64,000 nucleotides of DNA, taken from the NCBI RefSeq assembly GCF_000981225.1, contig NZ_LAJC01000013.1, positions 1 to 64,000 on the forward strand. Direction: 5' to 3'. The notes beneath the pieces were generated by a model that saw only the letters and a list, made by a program, of their open reading frames with translations, ran no database searches and was not told the origin of the DNA. Positions within the stretch are counted from its first letter, which is position 1. Each line of letters begins with the position of its first letter. Of this stretch, positions 42,976 to 51,928 are shown piece by piece. The stretch comes from Allosalinactinospora lopnorensis. GTDB taxonomy: Bacteria > Actinomycetota > Actinomycetes > Streptosporangiales > Streptosporangiaceae. A program made the position numbers and the translations under genes.

Positions 42976-44241
42976 GTGATCGACCTTCGTGCTCTCCGAG
43001 ACGACCCTGACCTTCTTCGCGCCTCGCAACGGGCGCGCGGCGAGGACGAGTCCACCGTCGACCGGCTACTCGACCTCGACTCCCGCCGCCGTTCGGCCCT
43101 GACCCGCTTCGAGACGCTGCGCGCGGAGCAGAAGAGCGTCGGAAAGTCGGTTTCCAAAGCGTCCCCGGAGGAACGCGAGGAGCTGCTGAGCAAAGCCAAA
43201 GGCCTGGCCGCCGACGTCAAGGAGGCCGAGAGCGAGGCCGAGCGCCTCGCGGAGGAGCTCGACAAGGTCCTCGCCGGCGTGCCGAACATCGTCGAGCAGG
43301 GAGCCCCCGAGGGGGGCGTGGACGACTTTACCGTCCTCGAAGAGGTCGGTGTCCCGCGCGAGTTCGATTTCACCCCGCGCGATCACCTGGAGCTGGGCGA
43401 GGCTCTTGGTGCCATCGACACCGACCGGGGCGCCAAGGTCTCCGGCGCGCGCTTCTACTTCCTGACCGGGGTCGGCGCCATGCTGGAGCTGGGGCTGCTG
43501 AACATGGCCATGCAGCAGGCCGTGGCGAACGGGTTCACCCCGATGATCCCGCCTGTGCTGGTCAAGCCCGAAACCATGGAGGGAACCGGCTTCCTCGGCG
43601 CCCACGCCGACGAGATCTACCATCTGCCGTCGGACGACCTCTACCTTGTGGGGACCTCTGAGGTTCCCCTTGCCGGGTACCACGCTGAGGAGATCCTCGC
43701 CGCCGACGCGCTGCCGCGTCGCTACATCGGCTGGTCGCCGTGCTTCCGCCGGGAAGCCGGGTCCTACGGCAAGGACACCCGCGGGATCATCCGGGTGCAC
43801 CAGTTCAACAAGATCGAGATGTTCGTCTTCAGCCACCCCGAGCAGGCGCACGACGAACACCTGCGGCTGCTGGCCTGGGAGCGCGAGATGCTCGACAAGC
43901 TGGAGCTGCCGTACCGCGTGGTCGACATCGCCGCCGGAGACCTGGGGACCAGCGCCGCACGCAAGTTCGACTGCGAGGCGTGGATCCCGACCCAGGGCCG
44001 CTACCGCGAACTGACCTCCACCTCGAACTGCACCGACTTCCAGGCGCGCCGACTGAACGTCCGTTACCGTCAGGACGATGGCAAGCCGCGCTTCGCCGCC
44101 ACGCTGAACGGCACTCTCGCCACCACCCGCTGGATCGTGGCCATTCTGGAGAACCACCAGAGGGCTGACGGCTCCGTTGTGGTGCCGCCGGCATTGCGTC
44201 CCTTTGTGGGCCGCGAGGTGCTGGAACCGGTCGGCAAGTAG
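42976..44241 (+). CDS. serS: seryl-tRNA synthetase
   Basis: A 421-residue class II synthetase. The N-terminal 110 residues form the tRNA-binding coiled-coil arm ([20 protein letters not shown]). The core has motif 2 [20 protein letters not shown], the serine-binding [10 protein letters not shown] and motif 3 region [20 protein letters not shown]. Start GTG 42976 follows a TAACCT -10 element with a 7-nt spacer. A tRNA-Ser gene is about 5 kb away. The gene converges on bpa 57 bp downstream. Confidence 0.96.
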   Translation: MIDLRALRDDPDLLRASQRARGEDESTVDRLLDLDSRRRSALTRFETLRAEQKSVGKSVSKASPEEREELLSKAKGLAADVKEAESEAERLAEELDKVLAGVPNIVEQGAPEGGVDDFTVLEEVGVPREFDFTPRDHLELGEALGAIDTDRGAKVSGARFYFLTGVGAMLELGLLNMAMQQAVANGFTPMIPPVLVKPETMEGTGFLGAHADEIYHLPSDDLYLVGTSEVPLAGYHAEEILAADALPRRYIGWSPCFRREAGSYGKDTRGIIRVHQFNKIEMFVFSHPEQAHDEHLRLLAWEREMLDKLELPYRVVDIAAGDLGTSAARKFDCEAWIPTQGRYRELTSTSNCTDFQARRLNVRYRQDDGKPRFAATLNGTLATTRWIVAILENHQRADGSVVVPPALRPFVGREVLEPVGK

Positions 44242-44298
44242 CGGGCCGCGGCATGGCGCCGGAAGCCCCCCGTGCCCCGGCGCCGCCTGTCCGCACGA

Positions 44299-44846
44299 CT
44301 ACAAGTACGGGCCCGATCCCGGGCCGGGCATCCGCTGCTCCTGGACGTCGGGCGCCCCGGGGGCAGTGCCTTGCGCATGTTCTCCAGCTGCGAGCGCGCG
44401 GCCATCTGCTGGGCGAACAGGGTGGTCTGTATCCCGTGGAACAGTCCTTCCAGCCAGCCCACCAGTTGGGCCTGGGCGATCCGCAGCTCGGCTTCGCTCG
44501 GTGTGGAGCCGTCGGTGAACGGAAGGCTGAGCCGTTCCAGCTCTTCGATGAGCTCCGGGGCCAGGCCGTCCTCAAGCTCCTTTATCGAGCTGGTGTGGAT
44601 CTCCTTGAGCCGGGAGCGGCTGGCTTCGTCGAGTGGAGCCGCCTTCACCTCTTCGAGTAGCTGCCGGATCATGCTGCCGATGCGCATGACCTTCGCGGGC
44701 TGCTCGACCTGCTCGGTGATCGTGCGTTCCGCGGCCTTCCCCTGCTCGGCCCCCTCGCCCTGCTGCTCGACGTCGGAGTCGGCGGCTCCGGAGCCGACCA
44801 CCAGGATCTGCGGCTGCTGTCGTTCTTCGTTGAATCCGTTGCTCAT
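44299..44846 (-). pseudogene. bpa: bacterial proteasome activator Bpa, frameshifted near its C-terminus
   Basis: About 182-residue ring-forming activator of the 20S proteasome (Rv3780-like). The core is intact: LVEQPAKVMRIG-type segment (here VEQPAKVMRIGSMIRQLLEE), LDEASRSRLKEIHTSSIKEL and LRIAQAQLVGWLEGLFHGIQ. After LPPG the frame breaks in a four-base G/C run (44355-44358). Adding one G on the coding strand restores APDVQEQRMPGPGSGPYL and a stop at 44299. The C-terminal GPYL is the proteasome-docking motif of the family. As written, the protein loses it and runs on to 44070. ATG 44846 follows GTGAGGGTTG. Confidence 0.85.
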
Positions 44847-44911
44847 CAACCCTCACCTAGAAAACTCATGCGGGGTCCGCGAGTTTTTCCGTCACGGTGG
44901 TAACCCGACCC

Positions 44912-45895
44912 TTACCGGGTGAGCACGATCTTCCCCACATGGGCGCTCGATTCCATGATGCGATGGGCTTCTGCCGCGTCCGGCAGTTCCATCGTGCGGT
45001 CCACGATAGGCCGGATCGCCCCCTTCTCCAGAAGCGGCCATACATGCTCGACCACCTCGGAGACGATCGCGGCCTTCTCCTCAGTAGGCCGTGCGCGCAG
45101 CGTCGTCGCATGTACAGAGAGCCGCTTGACGAGCATCCGCCCGAGGTCGAGCTCTGCCGAGCGTCCTCCCATCAGCCCGATGATGACGAGTCTCCCGTTG
45201 ACGGCCAGGGAGCGGACGTTGCTCTCCAGATAGGAACCGCCCATGATGTCCAGGATGACGTCGGCTCCCGCGCCTCCGGTCTCCTCCTTGACGCGTGTGG
45301 CGAACTCCTCCTCGCGGTAGTTGATGGTGACGTCGGCGCCCAGTTCGCGGCAGCGCGCGAGTTTCTCCTCGCTGCCCGCCGTCGTGATGACCCGGGCCCC
45401 CCGCGCGCGTGCGAGCTGGATGGCGAATGTGCCGATACCGCTGCCGCCGCCGTGCACCAGCAGGGTCTCGCCGGGGCGCAGAGCGCCGACCATGAACACG
45501 TTGGACCATACGGTGCATGCCACCTCGGGCAGTGCCGCCGCTTCGGCCAGGCTCACCCCGCGCGGTATGGGCAGCAGCTGCCCCGCGGGAACCGCGACGC
45601 GTTCGGCGTAGCCTCCGCCGCTGAGAAGGACGCACACCTCGTCGCCTACTGACCACCCGGAGTCCTCCGTGTCCGGACCGAGGGCGGCGACCCGCCCGGA
45701 GCACTCCAGGCCCGGGTACTCCGGTGCGCCCGGCGGCGGCGGGTAGGAACCTTGGCGCTGGTTGATGTCGGCCCTGTTGACCGCTGACGCGGCGATGTCG
45801 ACGAGGACTTCTCCGGAAGCGGGGACGGGGTCGGGAACCTCTTCCCATGAGAGGACGTCGGGATCTCCAGGCTCACTGATCACAATTGCGTGCAT
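44912..45895 (-). CDS. NAD(P)H quinone oxidoreductase, zinc-independent MDR family
   Basis: A 327-residue medium-chain dehydrogenase/reductase of the QOR/PIG3 type. It shows MHAIVISEPGDPDVLSWEEV, NRADINQRQGSYPPPPG, the NADPH-binding LLVHGGGSGIGTFAIQLARA and LDIMGGSYLESNVRSLA. Catalytic zinc ligands are absent, as expected for quinone oxidoreductases. It is upstream of bpa on the same strand (65 bp), the same pairing seen in other actinobacteria. The ATG has a TAGCGT -10 element 7 nt upstream and appears leaderless. Confidence 0.9.
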   Translation of the reverse strand: MHAIVISEPGDPDVLSWEEVPDPVPASGEVLVDIAASAVNRADINQRQGSYPPPPGAPEYPGLECSGRVAALGPDTEDSGWSVGDEVCVLLSGGGYAERVAVPAGQLLPIPRGVSLAEAAALPEVACTVWSNVFMVGALRPGETLLVHGGGSGIGTFAIQLARARGARVITTAGSEEKLARCRELGADVTINYREEEFATRVKEETGGAGADVILDIMGGSYLESNVRSLAVNGRLVIIGLMGGRSAELDLGRMLVKRLSVHATTLRARPTEEKAAIVSEVVEHVWPLLEKGAIRPIVDRTMELPDAAEAHRIMESSAHVGKIVLTR

Positions 45896-45902
45896 GCTCC
45901 GA

Positions 45903-45908
45903 ACGCTA
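45903..45908 (-). promoter_or_regulatory. -10 element TAGCGT, leaderless pattern (quinone oxidoreductase)
   Basis: On the minus strand TAGCGT ends 7 nt before ATG 45895. A GGAG lies only one base from the ATG, too close to act as a ribosome site. Confidence 0.55.
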
Positions 45909-46118
45909 CCCGTCGCCACCTGGGTGCCGGTGGTCCGGGATACCCCTGTGGACAGGCGAAGATGAAGCCGTTTGGCAGATGGTTTTATCTTTGAGACTGG
46001 GGTCAGAGAGCTCGCGAGTCTGGGAGTCTGGCTTGGCCATGTCATCCCCGGTGTGAACCGGTCGCCCAGCGAATGAACCTGCACGCCATGTTGACCCGCC
46101 CTTGAGGAGAAAATCGCG

Positions 46119-48728
46119 GTGGCACCGAGAGAGCACGACGGCTGGGAACACGCGGGTACACGTCCGTGGGATCAGCCTGATCAGGAGGATCCCGCGGGAA
46201 CAGGGAACGGGGACTCCCTAGAGGGGACACCGGGCGCGGCTTACGAGATGTCTCCGGCCGACCAGTGGTTCGGGGATGGGATGCTCCCGCCACCGCCGCC
46301 CTACGCCCAGCCGGCCGGTGATCAGATCGCTCCGCCCCCTGCTTTCCCCCCGTCCCCCCAGGACCCTCCGGCGCCTCCCGCACCGCAGCCGGGCCACGAC
46401 ATCTCCCAGAACGGCAACAGCGCACCGCCGGACACCGGCTACCAGGCGCCCTCGCCTGAGCAGTACGACCCTCCGCAGCCCGACCAGACGCGGTACCCGG
46501 GATCGCCGCCTTCCCCGGAAACGCACCAGACGCCATCCGCGGAAGGATGGGATGTCGCCGGGCGGGCGCCGGCCGATGACCGGGCGGCCCCTCAGGGGCA
46601 GGCGCCCTCGGCCTTCCGGCCGGACTTTCCGCACCCGGGGCCCGACCAGGGGTATCCGCCCCCGGCGGCCCCCGCCATACCCGAGGAAGGCGTCGGCCTG
46701 TTCCCGCCAGGACCCGATTCCCTGGAGACCGATATCCCCGAGCCCGAGCAGCTGCCTCCGCTGGACCCCTCTGTGCAGCAGGGGCAGCCGCAGGGGCCTG
46801 ACCTCGTTCCCGGTGCCGCCGAACCCGGGCAGGCGTACGAGTCGCACACCCCGGAAGTTCCCCACCACCCCCGGGAACCGTACGCGCTCGATGCGTCCGA
46901 GCGGCCGCAGGGCGCCTTCCCGGGCGGGGCGGAGGAGCCGCAGCCCCCCGAGGCCGCGCCGCAGGCCACCGAGCCTGAGCAGGACCCCGCCGTGCCAGAG
47001 CCGTACCAGGACAGCGCGTCGGCTCCTGGCGCCACCGGCGGTCAGCGGAGCGGGCACGCCGCCGAGGCGGCGGAGACCCCACAGTCCCATGGCGAGTGGC
47101 GGCAGGGCGGCCCGGAAGGGCCGGCGGGCGAGCCGCAGTCGCCGGGATTTCCGCAGGACGCCCACGGGTTCGCCCCGCAGCAGGACCCCGGTGCGGGTCA
47201 GCCGCCGCAGCCCGGCCCTCAGACCCCTCTCTACGCGCCGGAGACCCCGTATAACTCCCAGGGGCCGTACGCTCCCGGAAGGCAGCCGGGCAGGCCGGGC
47301 GGTGCGCAGGAGGCTCCCAGCGGGGTGCCGATGCCGCCGGGAGCGGTTCAGTCCCCCTATGACTGGCGGGTGCCCGGCCATCCGCAGCCGCCGTACACCG
47401 GACCGCAAGCGCCTCCGAACATGCAGGGCGCCCCGCAGGAGCCCCACGCCGCCCAGGGGCCGGCGGCCGAACCGCAGGCTCCGCCCGGCGAACGGCGCAA
47501 CCCGTATCAGATCCCCGGGTACCCGCCGGCCGGTCCGCCGCAGGTGCCTCAGCATCCCCAGGGAGCACCCGGTGCTCCCCAAGGGCCTCCTCCCCCCGCC
47601 TACCAGCCGCCTCCCGCCGGCCAGCAGCCACCGCAGGGCGGCCAGCAGCACTCTTATCCGCCGCATGCGCCGTACGGAGGGCAGCCGCATTACCCCGGCG
47701 GAGGGCAGGGGGCGCCGCTGCAGCAGCCTGCGCAGGGCTTCCAGTACCACTCCCACTTCCCCGGCAACCAGTCCGCGGCCCAGGAGCAGGGGCAGTTCGA
47801 GACGGCCGACGCGCTGGACGCGGACAGCCTGGTGCGCGGGCGGCGCCAGACACCCACGTCCGGGTGGCGCAAGATCGTGCATTCGGCAACGCTCGGCCTG
47901 GTGAAACCCGGCCTTTCGTCGGCGGAGATGCGGCGCCGTGAACTGACCCAGCGCGCCAGCACGCACGTGGCGGGCGGGCATCACCGGGTGGCGGTGCTCA
48001 GCCTGAAAGGCGGGGTGGGCAAGACCACCACGACCGTGGCGCTGGGGTCCACGCTGGCGTCTCTGCGCGGCGACCGCGTTCTGGCGGTCGACGCCAACCC
48101 CGACCGGGGCACCCTGTCGGACAAGGTGCGTCTGGAAACCGCTGCCACCATCCGCGACCTGCTCAACGAGCGAAACCACATCACGCGCTACGCCGATATC
48201 CGCGGTTTCACTTCGCAGTCGTCGAGTCGGCTGGAGATCCTGGCCTCCGACCGCGACCCGGCGGTCTCGGAGGCGTTCAGCGAGAACGACTACCGCGAGG
48301 TCACCCGGATTCTGGAGCACTTCTACTCGATCTGCATCACCGATTGCGGTACAGGGCTGCTGCATTCGGCGATGCGCGGGGTGCTCGGCCTGGCCGACCA
48401 GATCGTTCTGGTGAGTTCGGCGTCGGTCGACGGTGCCCGCAGCGCCAGCGCCACCCTCGACTGGTTGGAGGCGCACGAGTACGGCTACCACGTACGCGGT
48501 GCGGTCGTGGTGCTGTCCATGGTGCGCCAGGATGGTAAGAGCAGCGTGGATCTGGACCGGCTGGAGGAGCATTTCGCCAGCCGCTGCCGCGCTGTGGTCC
48601 GGGTTCCCTGGGACGCGCACCTGGAGGAGGGCGCCGAGGTCGACCTCGATCGCCTCGCCCCCTCCACACGCGACGCCTACCTGCAGCTCGCCGCGACGGT
48701 CGGCGAAGCCTTCGCCTGGCCTCGCTGA
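46119..48728 (+). CDS. EspI/MinD-like ATPase with long proline-rich N-terminus
   Basis: An 869-residue protein. Residues 1-560 are disordered, rich in Pro, Gln, Gly and Glu with repeated PPQ/APQ/GPQ motifs. Residues about 590-625 (TSGWRKIVHSATLGLVKPGL) lead into a ParA/MinD-type ATPase with VAVLSLKGGVGKTTTTVALG (deviant Walker A, K630 and K635), VDANPDRGTL and ITDCGTGLLHSAMRGVL. This layout matches EspI-type proteins of type VII secretion loci and related actinobacterial ATPases. No ESX genes are visible nearby. GTG 46119 follows GAGGAGAAAATCGCG. Partition, secretion or polar localisation are possible roles. Confidence 0.8.
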   Translation: MAPREHDGWEHAGTRPWDQPDQEDPAGTGNGDSLEGTPGAAYEMSPADQWFGDGMLPPPPPYAQPAGDQIAPPPAFPPSPQDPPAPPAPQPGHDISQNGNSAPPDTGYQAPSPEQYDPPQPDQTRYPGSPPSPETHQTPSAEGWDVAGRAPADDRAAPQGQAPSAFRPDFPHPGPDQGYPPPAAPAIPEEGVGLFPPGPDSLETDIPEPEQLPPLDPSVQQGQPQGPDLVPGAAEPGQAYESHTPEVPHHPREPYALDASERPQGAFPGGAEEPQPPEAAPQATEPEQDPAVPEPYQDSASAPGATGGQRSGHAAEAAETPQSHGEWRQGGPEGPAGEPQSPGFPQDAHGFAPQQDPGAGQPPQPGPQTPLYAPETPYNSQGPYAPGRQPGRPGGAQEAPSGVPMPPGAVQSPYDWRVPGHPQPPYTGPQAPPNMQGAPQEPHAAQGPAAEPQAPPGERRNPYQIPGYPPAGPPQVPQHPQGAPGAPQGPPPPAYQPPPAGQQPPQGGQQHSYPPHAPYGGQPHYPGGGQGAPLQQPAQGFQYHSHFPGNQSAAQEQGQFETADALDADSLVRGRRQTPTSGWRKIVHSATLGLVKPGLSSAEMRRRELTQRASTHVAGGHHRVAVLSLKGGVGKTTTTVALGSTLASLRGDRVLAVDANPDRGTLSDKVRLETAATIRDLLNERNHITRYADIRGFTSQSSSRLEILASDRDPAVSEAFSENDYREVTRILEHFYSICITDCGTGLLHSAMRGVLGLADQIVLVSSASVDGARSASATLDWLEAHEYGYHVRGAVVVLSMVRQDGKSSVDLDRLEEHFASRCRAVVRVPWDAHLEEGAEVDLDRLAPSTRDAYLQLAATVGEAFAWPR

Positions 48729-48947
48729 TGTAGCCCCGTTGTCGAACCCGCCGGCTGGGAATGTCGGCGGGTCGCTTCCCCGCCCGTCTCGGGGTGCTGG
48801 TGCCGTGGACGGGAGGGGGCTCAGCAGGACGCGGTCCCGCTGCGAGCCGGTCCGGGCGCTGACCGCCTCGCCCTGTCACGAGACGGGGCGGGCGGCTCCG
48901 ACGCTCTCCGTACGGGAGCACCGGATCCGGCCGGCCGGGGATGGAAG

Positions 48948-49036
48948 CGGAGGGTGTGGGATTCGAACCCACGAGACCCCGTTAAGGATCTTGTGCTTTT
49001 CAAGAGCACTGCACTCGGCCACTATGCGAACCCTCC
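48948..49036 (-). tRNA. tRNA-Ser (anticodon TGA)
   Basis: An 89-nt class II tRNA on the minus strand. Acceptor GGAGGGT pairs with ACCCTCC, discriminator G. The anticodon stem GTGCT/AGCAC encloses CTTGAAA with anticodon TGA. A long variable arm and the T arm with GGTTCGAAT are clear. CCA is not encoded. It decodes UCA/UCG-type serine codons. Confidence 0.94.
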
Positions 49037-49195
49037 GAGGGCAGGAGATCTGCTCCCCGGGGCTCATGCTAGCTCACCATCCGTGTCTCTGTGGAAACGG
49101 TCGCCGGTGTCCGGGGAAGCCGGTCCACGTGTCGCGGTCCGTGGCCAGAGACATTTCTCCGGCTGCCATGGGTGGCCTCTTTGGTTACCGGGGAG

Positions 49196-49201
49196 TAACA
49201 T
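49196..49201 (+). promoter_or_regulatory. -10 element TAACAT, leaderless pattern (thioesterase)
   Basis: TAACAT ends 8 nt before ATG 49210 with no Shine-Dalgarno. Confidence 0.58.
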
Positions 49202-49209
49202 GTGGCCTC

Positions 49210-49674
49210 ATGGAAACGATGAGCGCCGAGACGGCGGAGACAGTGAAGTCCGGGTTCCTGGCGGCGGTGCCGTTCGCGCGAACGCTGGGCGTGCAGTTCA
49301 TGGACCTGGAGTACGGTCGGGTCGTCATGCGGCTGCCGGACGAACCGGCGCACCACAACCACGTCGGTGGCCTGCATGCCGGGGCGATGTTCACCCTCGC
49401 GGAGTCGGCCTCTGGCGTCATCGTGATCGGCTCGTTCAGCGACCAGCTCGACCGCGCCGTTCCGCTCGCGGTCAAGGCCGAGATCCACTACCACAAGCTC
49501 GCTATGGGCGATGTGATCGCCGAGGCGCGCCTGGGGCGGCCGAAGGAAGAGGTCGTCGCGGAACTCGATGCGGGCAAGCGCCCCGAGTTCTCGGTCGAGG
49601 TCGAGTTGCGCACCGAGGACGGCAAGGTCACCGGCTCGATGACCGTCGTGTGGACGCTGAAGCCCAACCGCTGA
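49210..49674 (+). CDS. hotdog-fold thioesterase (DUF4442/PaaI-like)
   Basis: A 154-residue hotdog protein likely to hydrolyse an acyl-CoA. It has VVMRLPDEPAHHNHVGGLHA and GAMFTLAESASGVIVIGSFS, where the central helix packs in the hotdog. Length and HNHVGGLHAG fit the DUF4442/PaaI group. ATG 49210 is preferred; ATG 49219 is an alternative. The TAACAT element 8 nt upstream of the first ATG indicates a leaderless message. Substrate unknown. Confidence 0.82.
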   Translation: METMSAETAETVKSGFLAAVPFARTLGVQFMDLEYGRVVMRLPDEPAHHNHVGGLHAGAMFTLAESASGVIVIGSFSDQLDRAVPLAVKAEIHYHKLAMGDVIAEARLGRPKEEVVAELDAGKRPEFSVEVELRTEDGKVTGSMTVVWTLKPNR

Positions 49675-49830
49675 GGGACGCGGTGGGCGTTCGGCGCCGG
49701 CGAACCCGGGTTCCCCGGTCGCGGCGGCGCATCCATCCGCTGTCCTGCCGTGTTACCGGAAGGAATGTCGGCGCCTCTGGGTACGGTGACTGCATCCGAT
49801 AGTCCGGACGCTCACGATCAGGAGGTTGAC

Positions 49831-50984
49831 GTGAGGTTCCGAGTTGATCGTGACGCATTCGCCGAGGCCGTGGCCTGGACGGCCCGGGCTCTGCCCGCGC
49901 GCCCGGCCGTGCCGGTGCTGGCCGGGATGCGGCTGGAACTACCCACAGATTCAGGGCAGCTGCGGCTGTCGAGTTTCGATTACGAAGTCTCCGCCCAGGC
50001 CGCGGTGGACGTCGAGGCCGAGGAAAGCGGCGCGGTCCTGGTTTCGGGCCGGCTGCTCGCCGAGATCGCCCGCAATCTCTCCCCACAGCCTGTGGACTTC
50101 TCCTGCGACGGCTCGCGAGCCCTCGTCAACTGCGGCAGTGCGCGATTCACACTGCTCACACTCCCGTTGGAGGACTACCCGTCGCTGCCGGAAATGCCGG
50201 GGATCACGGGGTCGCTGGCCGCGGACGCCTTCGCGGCGGCGGTGCGGCAGGTGGCGCCGGCCGCCAGCCGCGACGACACACTGCCGATGCTTACGGGCGT
50301 ACACATGTCCTTCTCCGGCGACTCGCTGAGCCTTGCCGCCACCGATCGCTACCGCATCGCCGTCCGCGAGCTTTGGTGGCAGTCCGAGTACTCCGATCTC
50401 GATACGTCGGCGCTGGTCCCGGCGCGCACACTCGCCGATACGGGGCGCTCGCTGGTCTCGGGGTCCAATATCGGCATCGCGTTGTCCGCGGTATCGGCCG
50501 GAGCAGGGACCGCCCCGTCGCACGGCGAGGGCATGATCGGGTTCGAGAACAACGGCCGGCGTACCACCACCCGGCTGATCGACAGCGACTTCATCAAGTA
50601 CGAGTCCCGCTTCCCCACTGATTTCACGGCTCGTGCCGAGGTGTCCAAGGCAAAGCTCATCGAAGCGGTGAAGCGGGTGGCACTCGTCGCCGACCGCAAC
50701 TCTCCCCTTCGGCTCTCGTTCACCGAGACCGAGGTGCTGCTCGAAGCCGGATCGGGCGACGACGCCCAGGCGCGGGAGGTGCTGGACGTCAAGTACGAGG
50801 GCGAACCCATGCGAATCGCCTTCGGCCCCGAGTTCTTCCTCGACGGCCTTGGTGCGGTCGAGACCGAGACGGCCCATCTCGCTTCACCATGCCGACCAAG
50901 CCCGCCGTGATCTCCGGTGTGCCGGCCGAAGAGGGTGCGCGGTCCGACTTCCGGTACCTCGTTATGCCGCTGCGGATCTCCTAG
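49831..50984 (+). pseudogene. dnaN: DNA polymerase III beta clamp, frameshifted near its 3' end
   Basis: A 384-residue sliding clamp after correction. GTG 49831 follows AGGAGGTTGAC. Three clamp domains are recognisable: MRFRVDRDAFAEAVAWTARA, LPLEDYPSLPEMPG, DDTLPMLTGVHMSF, AATDRYRIAVREL and LIDSDFIKYESRFP. The frame breaks at TT 50883-50884; one added T restores AFTMPTKPAVISG and the C-terminal YLVMPLRIS that closes the partner-binding pocket. As written it ends at 50910. Actinobacteria may carry a second clamp paralogue besides the one beside dnaA, and no dnaA, recF or gyrB is here, so this may be the paralogue. Confidence 0.85.
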
Positions 50985-51405
50985 TCCGGCCAGCCTTCGA
51001 GGCTCTGCACCAGGTCCTCGTCGTGGGGGATCAACTCGTAGTGCAGGGTGGTGTAGCGCATCAGGCGGTACGAGATCGGCACGGCCCAGCGCTGCAACAC
51101 CGGGTGGCGTCGGGCGAGGAGCCGGGCCGCGCGCCTGGCGTCATCACCCTCCAGAAGCCGGACCTCGCCGCGTATGGGCTTGCCGAGCGGTTCACCGCGG
51201 AACGTGCAGGGCCGGAGATCGGCAACAGGGTAGTGGCGCAGCGCTTTGCTTTGCCCGAGTCCGACCAGGTCCGGAACAGTACACGGTCTCCGTCGATGAC
51301 GATGCTGATCGGCGTGTTGACGCAGCGCATGCCATCACTGTGGTAGGTGGTCAGCAAGGCCGTCTTGAAACTGCGGAACGACCTCAGGAGGGTGGCTGGG
51401 GACAT
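50981..51405 (-). pseudogene. PPOX-class F420-dependent flavin-fold protein, frameshifted
   Basis: About 141 residues of the split-barrel FMN/F420-binding fold. ATG 51405 follows ACAGGAAGTGACGAG and gives MSPATLLRSFRSFKTALLTT and SIVIDGDRVLFRTWSDSGKA. The frame then breaks at 51240-51241; one added C on the coding strand restores RLRHYPVADLRPCTFRGEPL and a C-terminus ending QSLEGWPD at 50981. This matches actinobacterial PPOX-class F420-dependent proteins. The stop codons of this gene and dnaN overlap by four bases (CTAG). Confidence 0.8.
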
Positions 51406-51928
51406 CTCGTCACTTCCTGTGGGAAACGGCGTCACCCTCCACTTTCCCCGATTCGGTGACCTGAGTCACCTGAAATCGCTCACGCGATGGTGCGAGTTTC
51501 CAGAACGCTTGCTCACGGCCTCGCCGCAGCGACGTCAAGGTCCCAGCGGTGGCCGAACGATCGCGGCGCCCACCGCCGCGCTCCGTATGCGACTCCCGGG
51601 AAGGCCGTGGCCGGGACTTCTCCTGTCCCCGGGTACCGCCTCGGTCCCTGGCGCCGCGTTGCCGCACCTCGGGATCCCCACGAAGTTCCGTGCCCCGCTG
51701 CGGCGGTGCGAGGCCGGGACACGGCTGGTTTCGGGCAGGCGCTAACCAGTTGGCCGGATCCGGCCACGGAAAATGGTTTATCCACAGGGGGATTGGGCCG
51801 TCGGTTGTCATCCGACGCTTTTCCGCAGTTATTCACAAGGTTTTCCACAGGATTGGCCGGAATGCTGTGGACGTCCAGTGCGGACGGGAAGCCCGAAATC
51901 GCCCGTATTCCGGGGCGTGCCGCGCCAC
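51406..51928. other. 523-bp intergenic region with palindrome and DnaA-like boxes
   Basis: Between the PPOX gene and the DUF2786 gene. The left 340 bp show nothing recognisable. The right part has a perfect 16-bp palindrome TGGCCGGATCCGGCCA (51751-51766) followed by four DnaA-box-like nonamers and a small GTCGG/CCGAC hairpin followed by GCTTTT (51800-51820). Confidence 0.55.
51778..51874. promoter_or_regulatory. second cluster of DnaA-box-like nonamers
   Basis: TTATCCACA at 51778-51786, TTATTCACA at 51829-51837, TTTTCCACA at 51841-51849 and, inverted, TGTGGACGT at 51866-51874. The first matches the bacterial consensus exactly, the others by all but one or two bases. Confidence 0.58.

Noticed and set aside
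46042-48620. Long minus-strand reading frames opposite the EspI-like gene (615 and 800 codons)
   Set aside because: They arise from the biased PPQ/GPQ codons of the sense gene; their products are Arg/Pro-rich without any domain.
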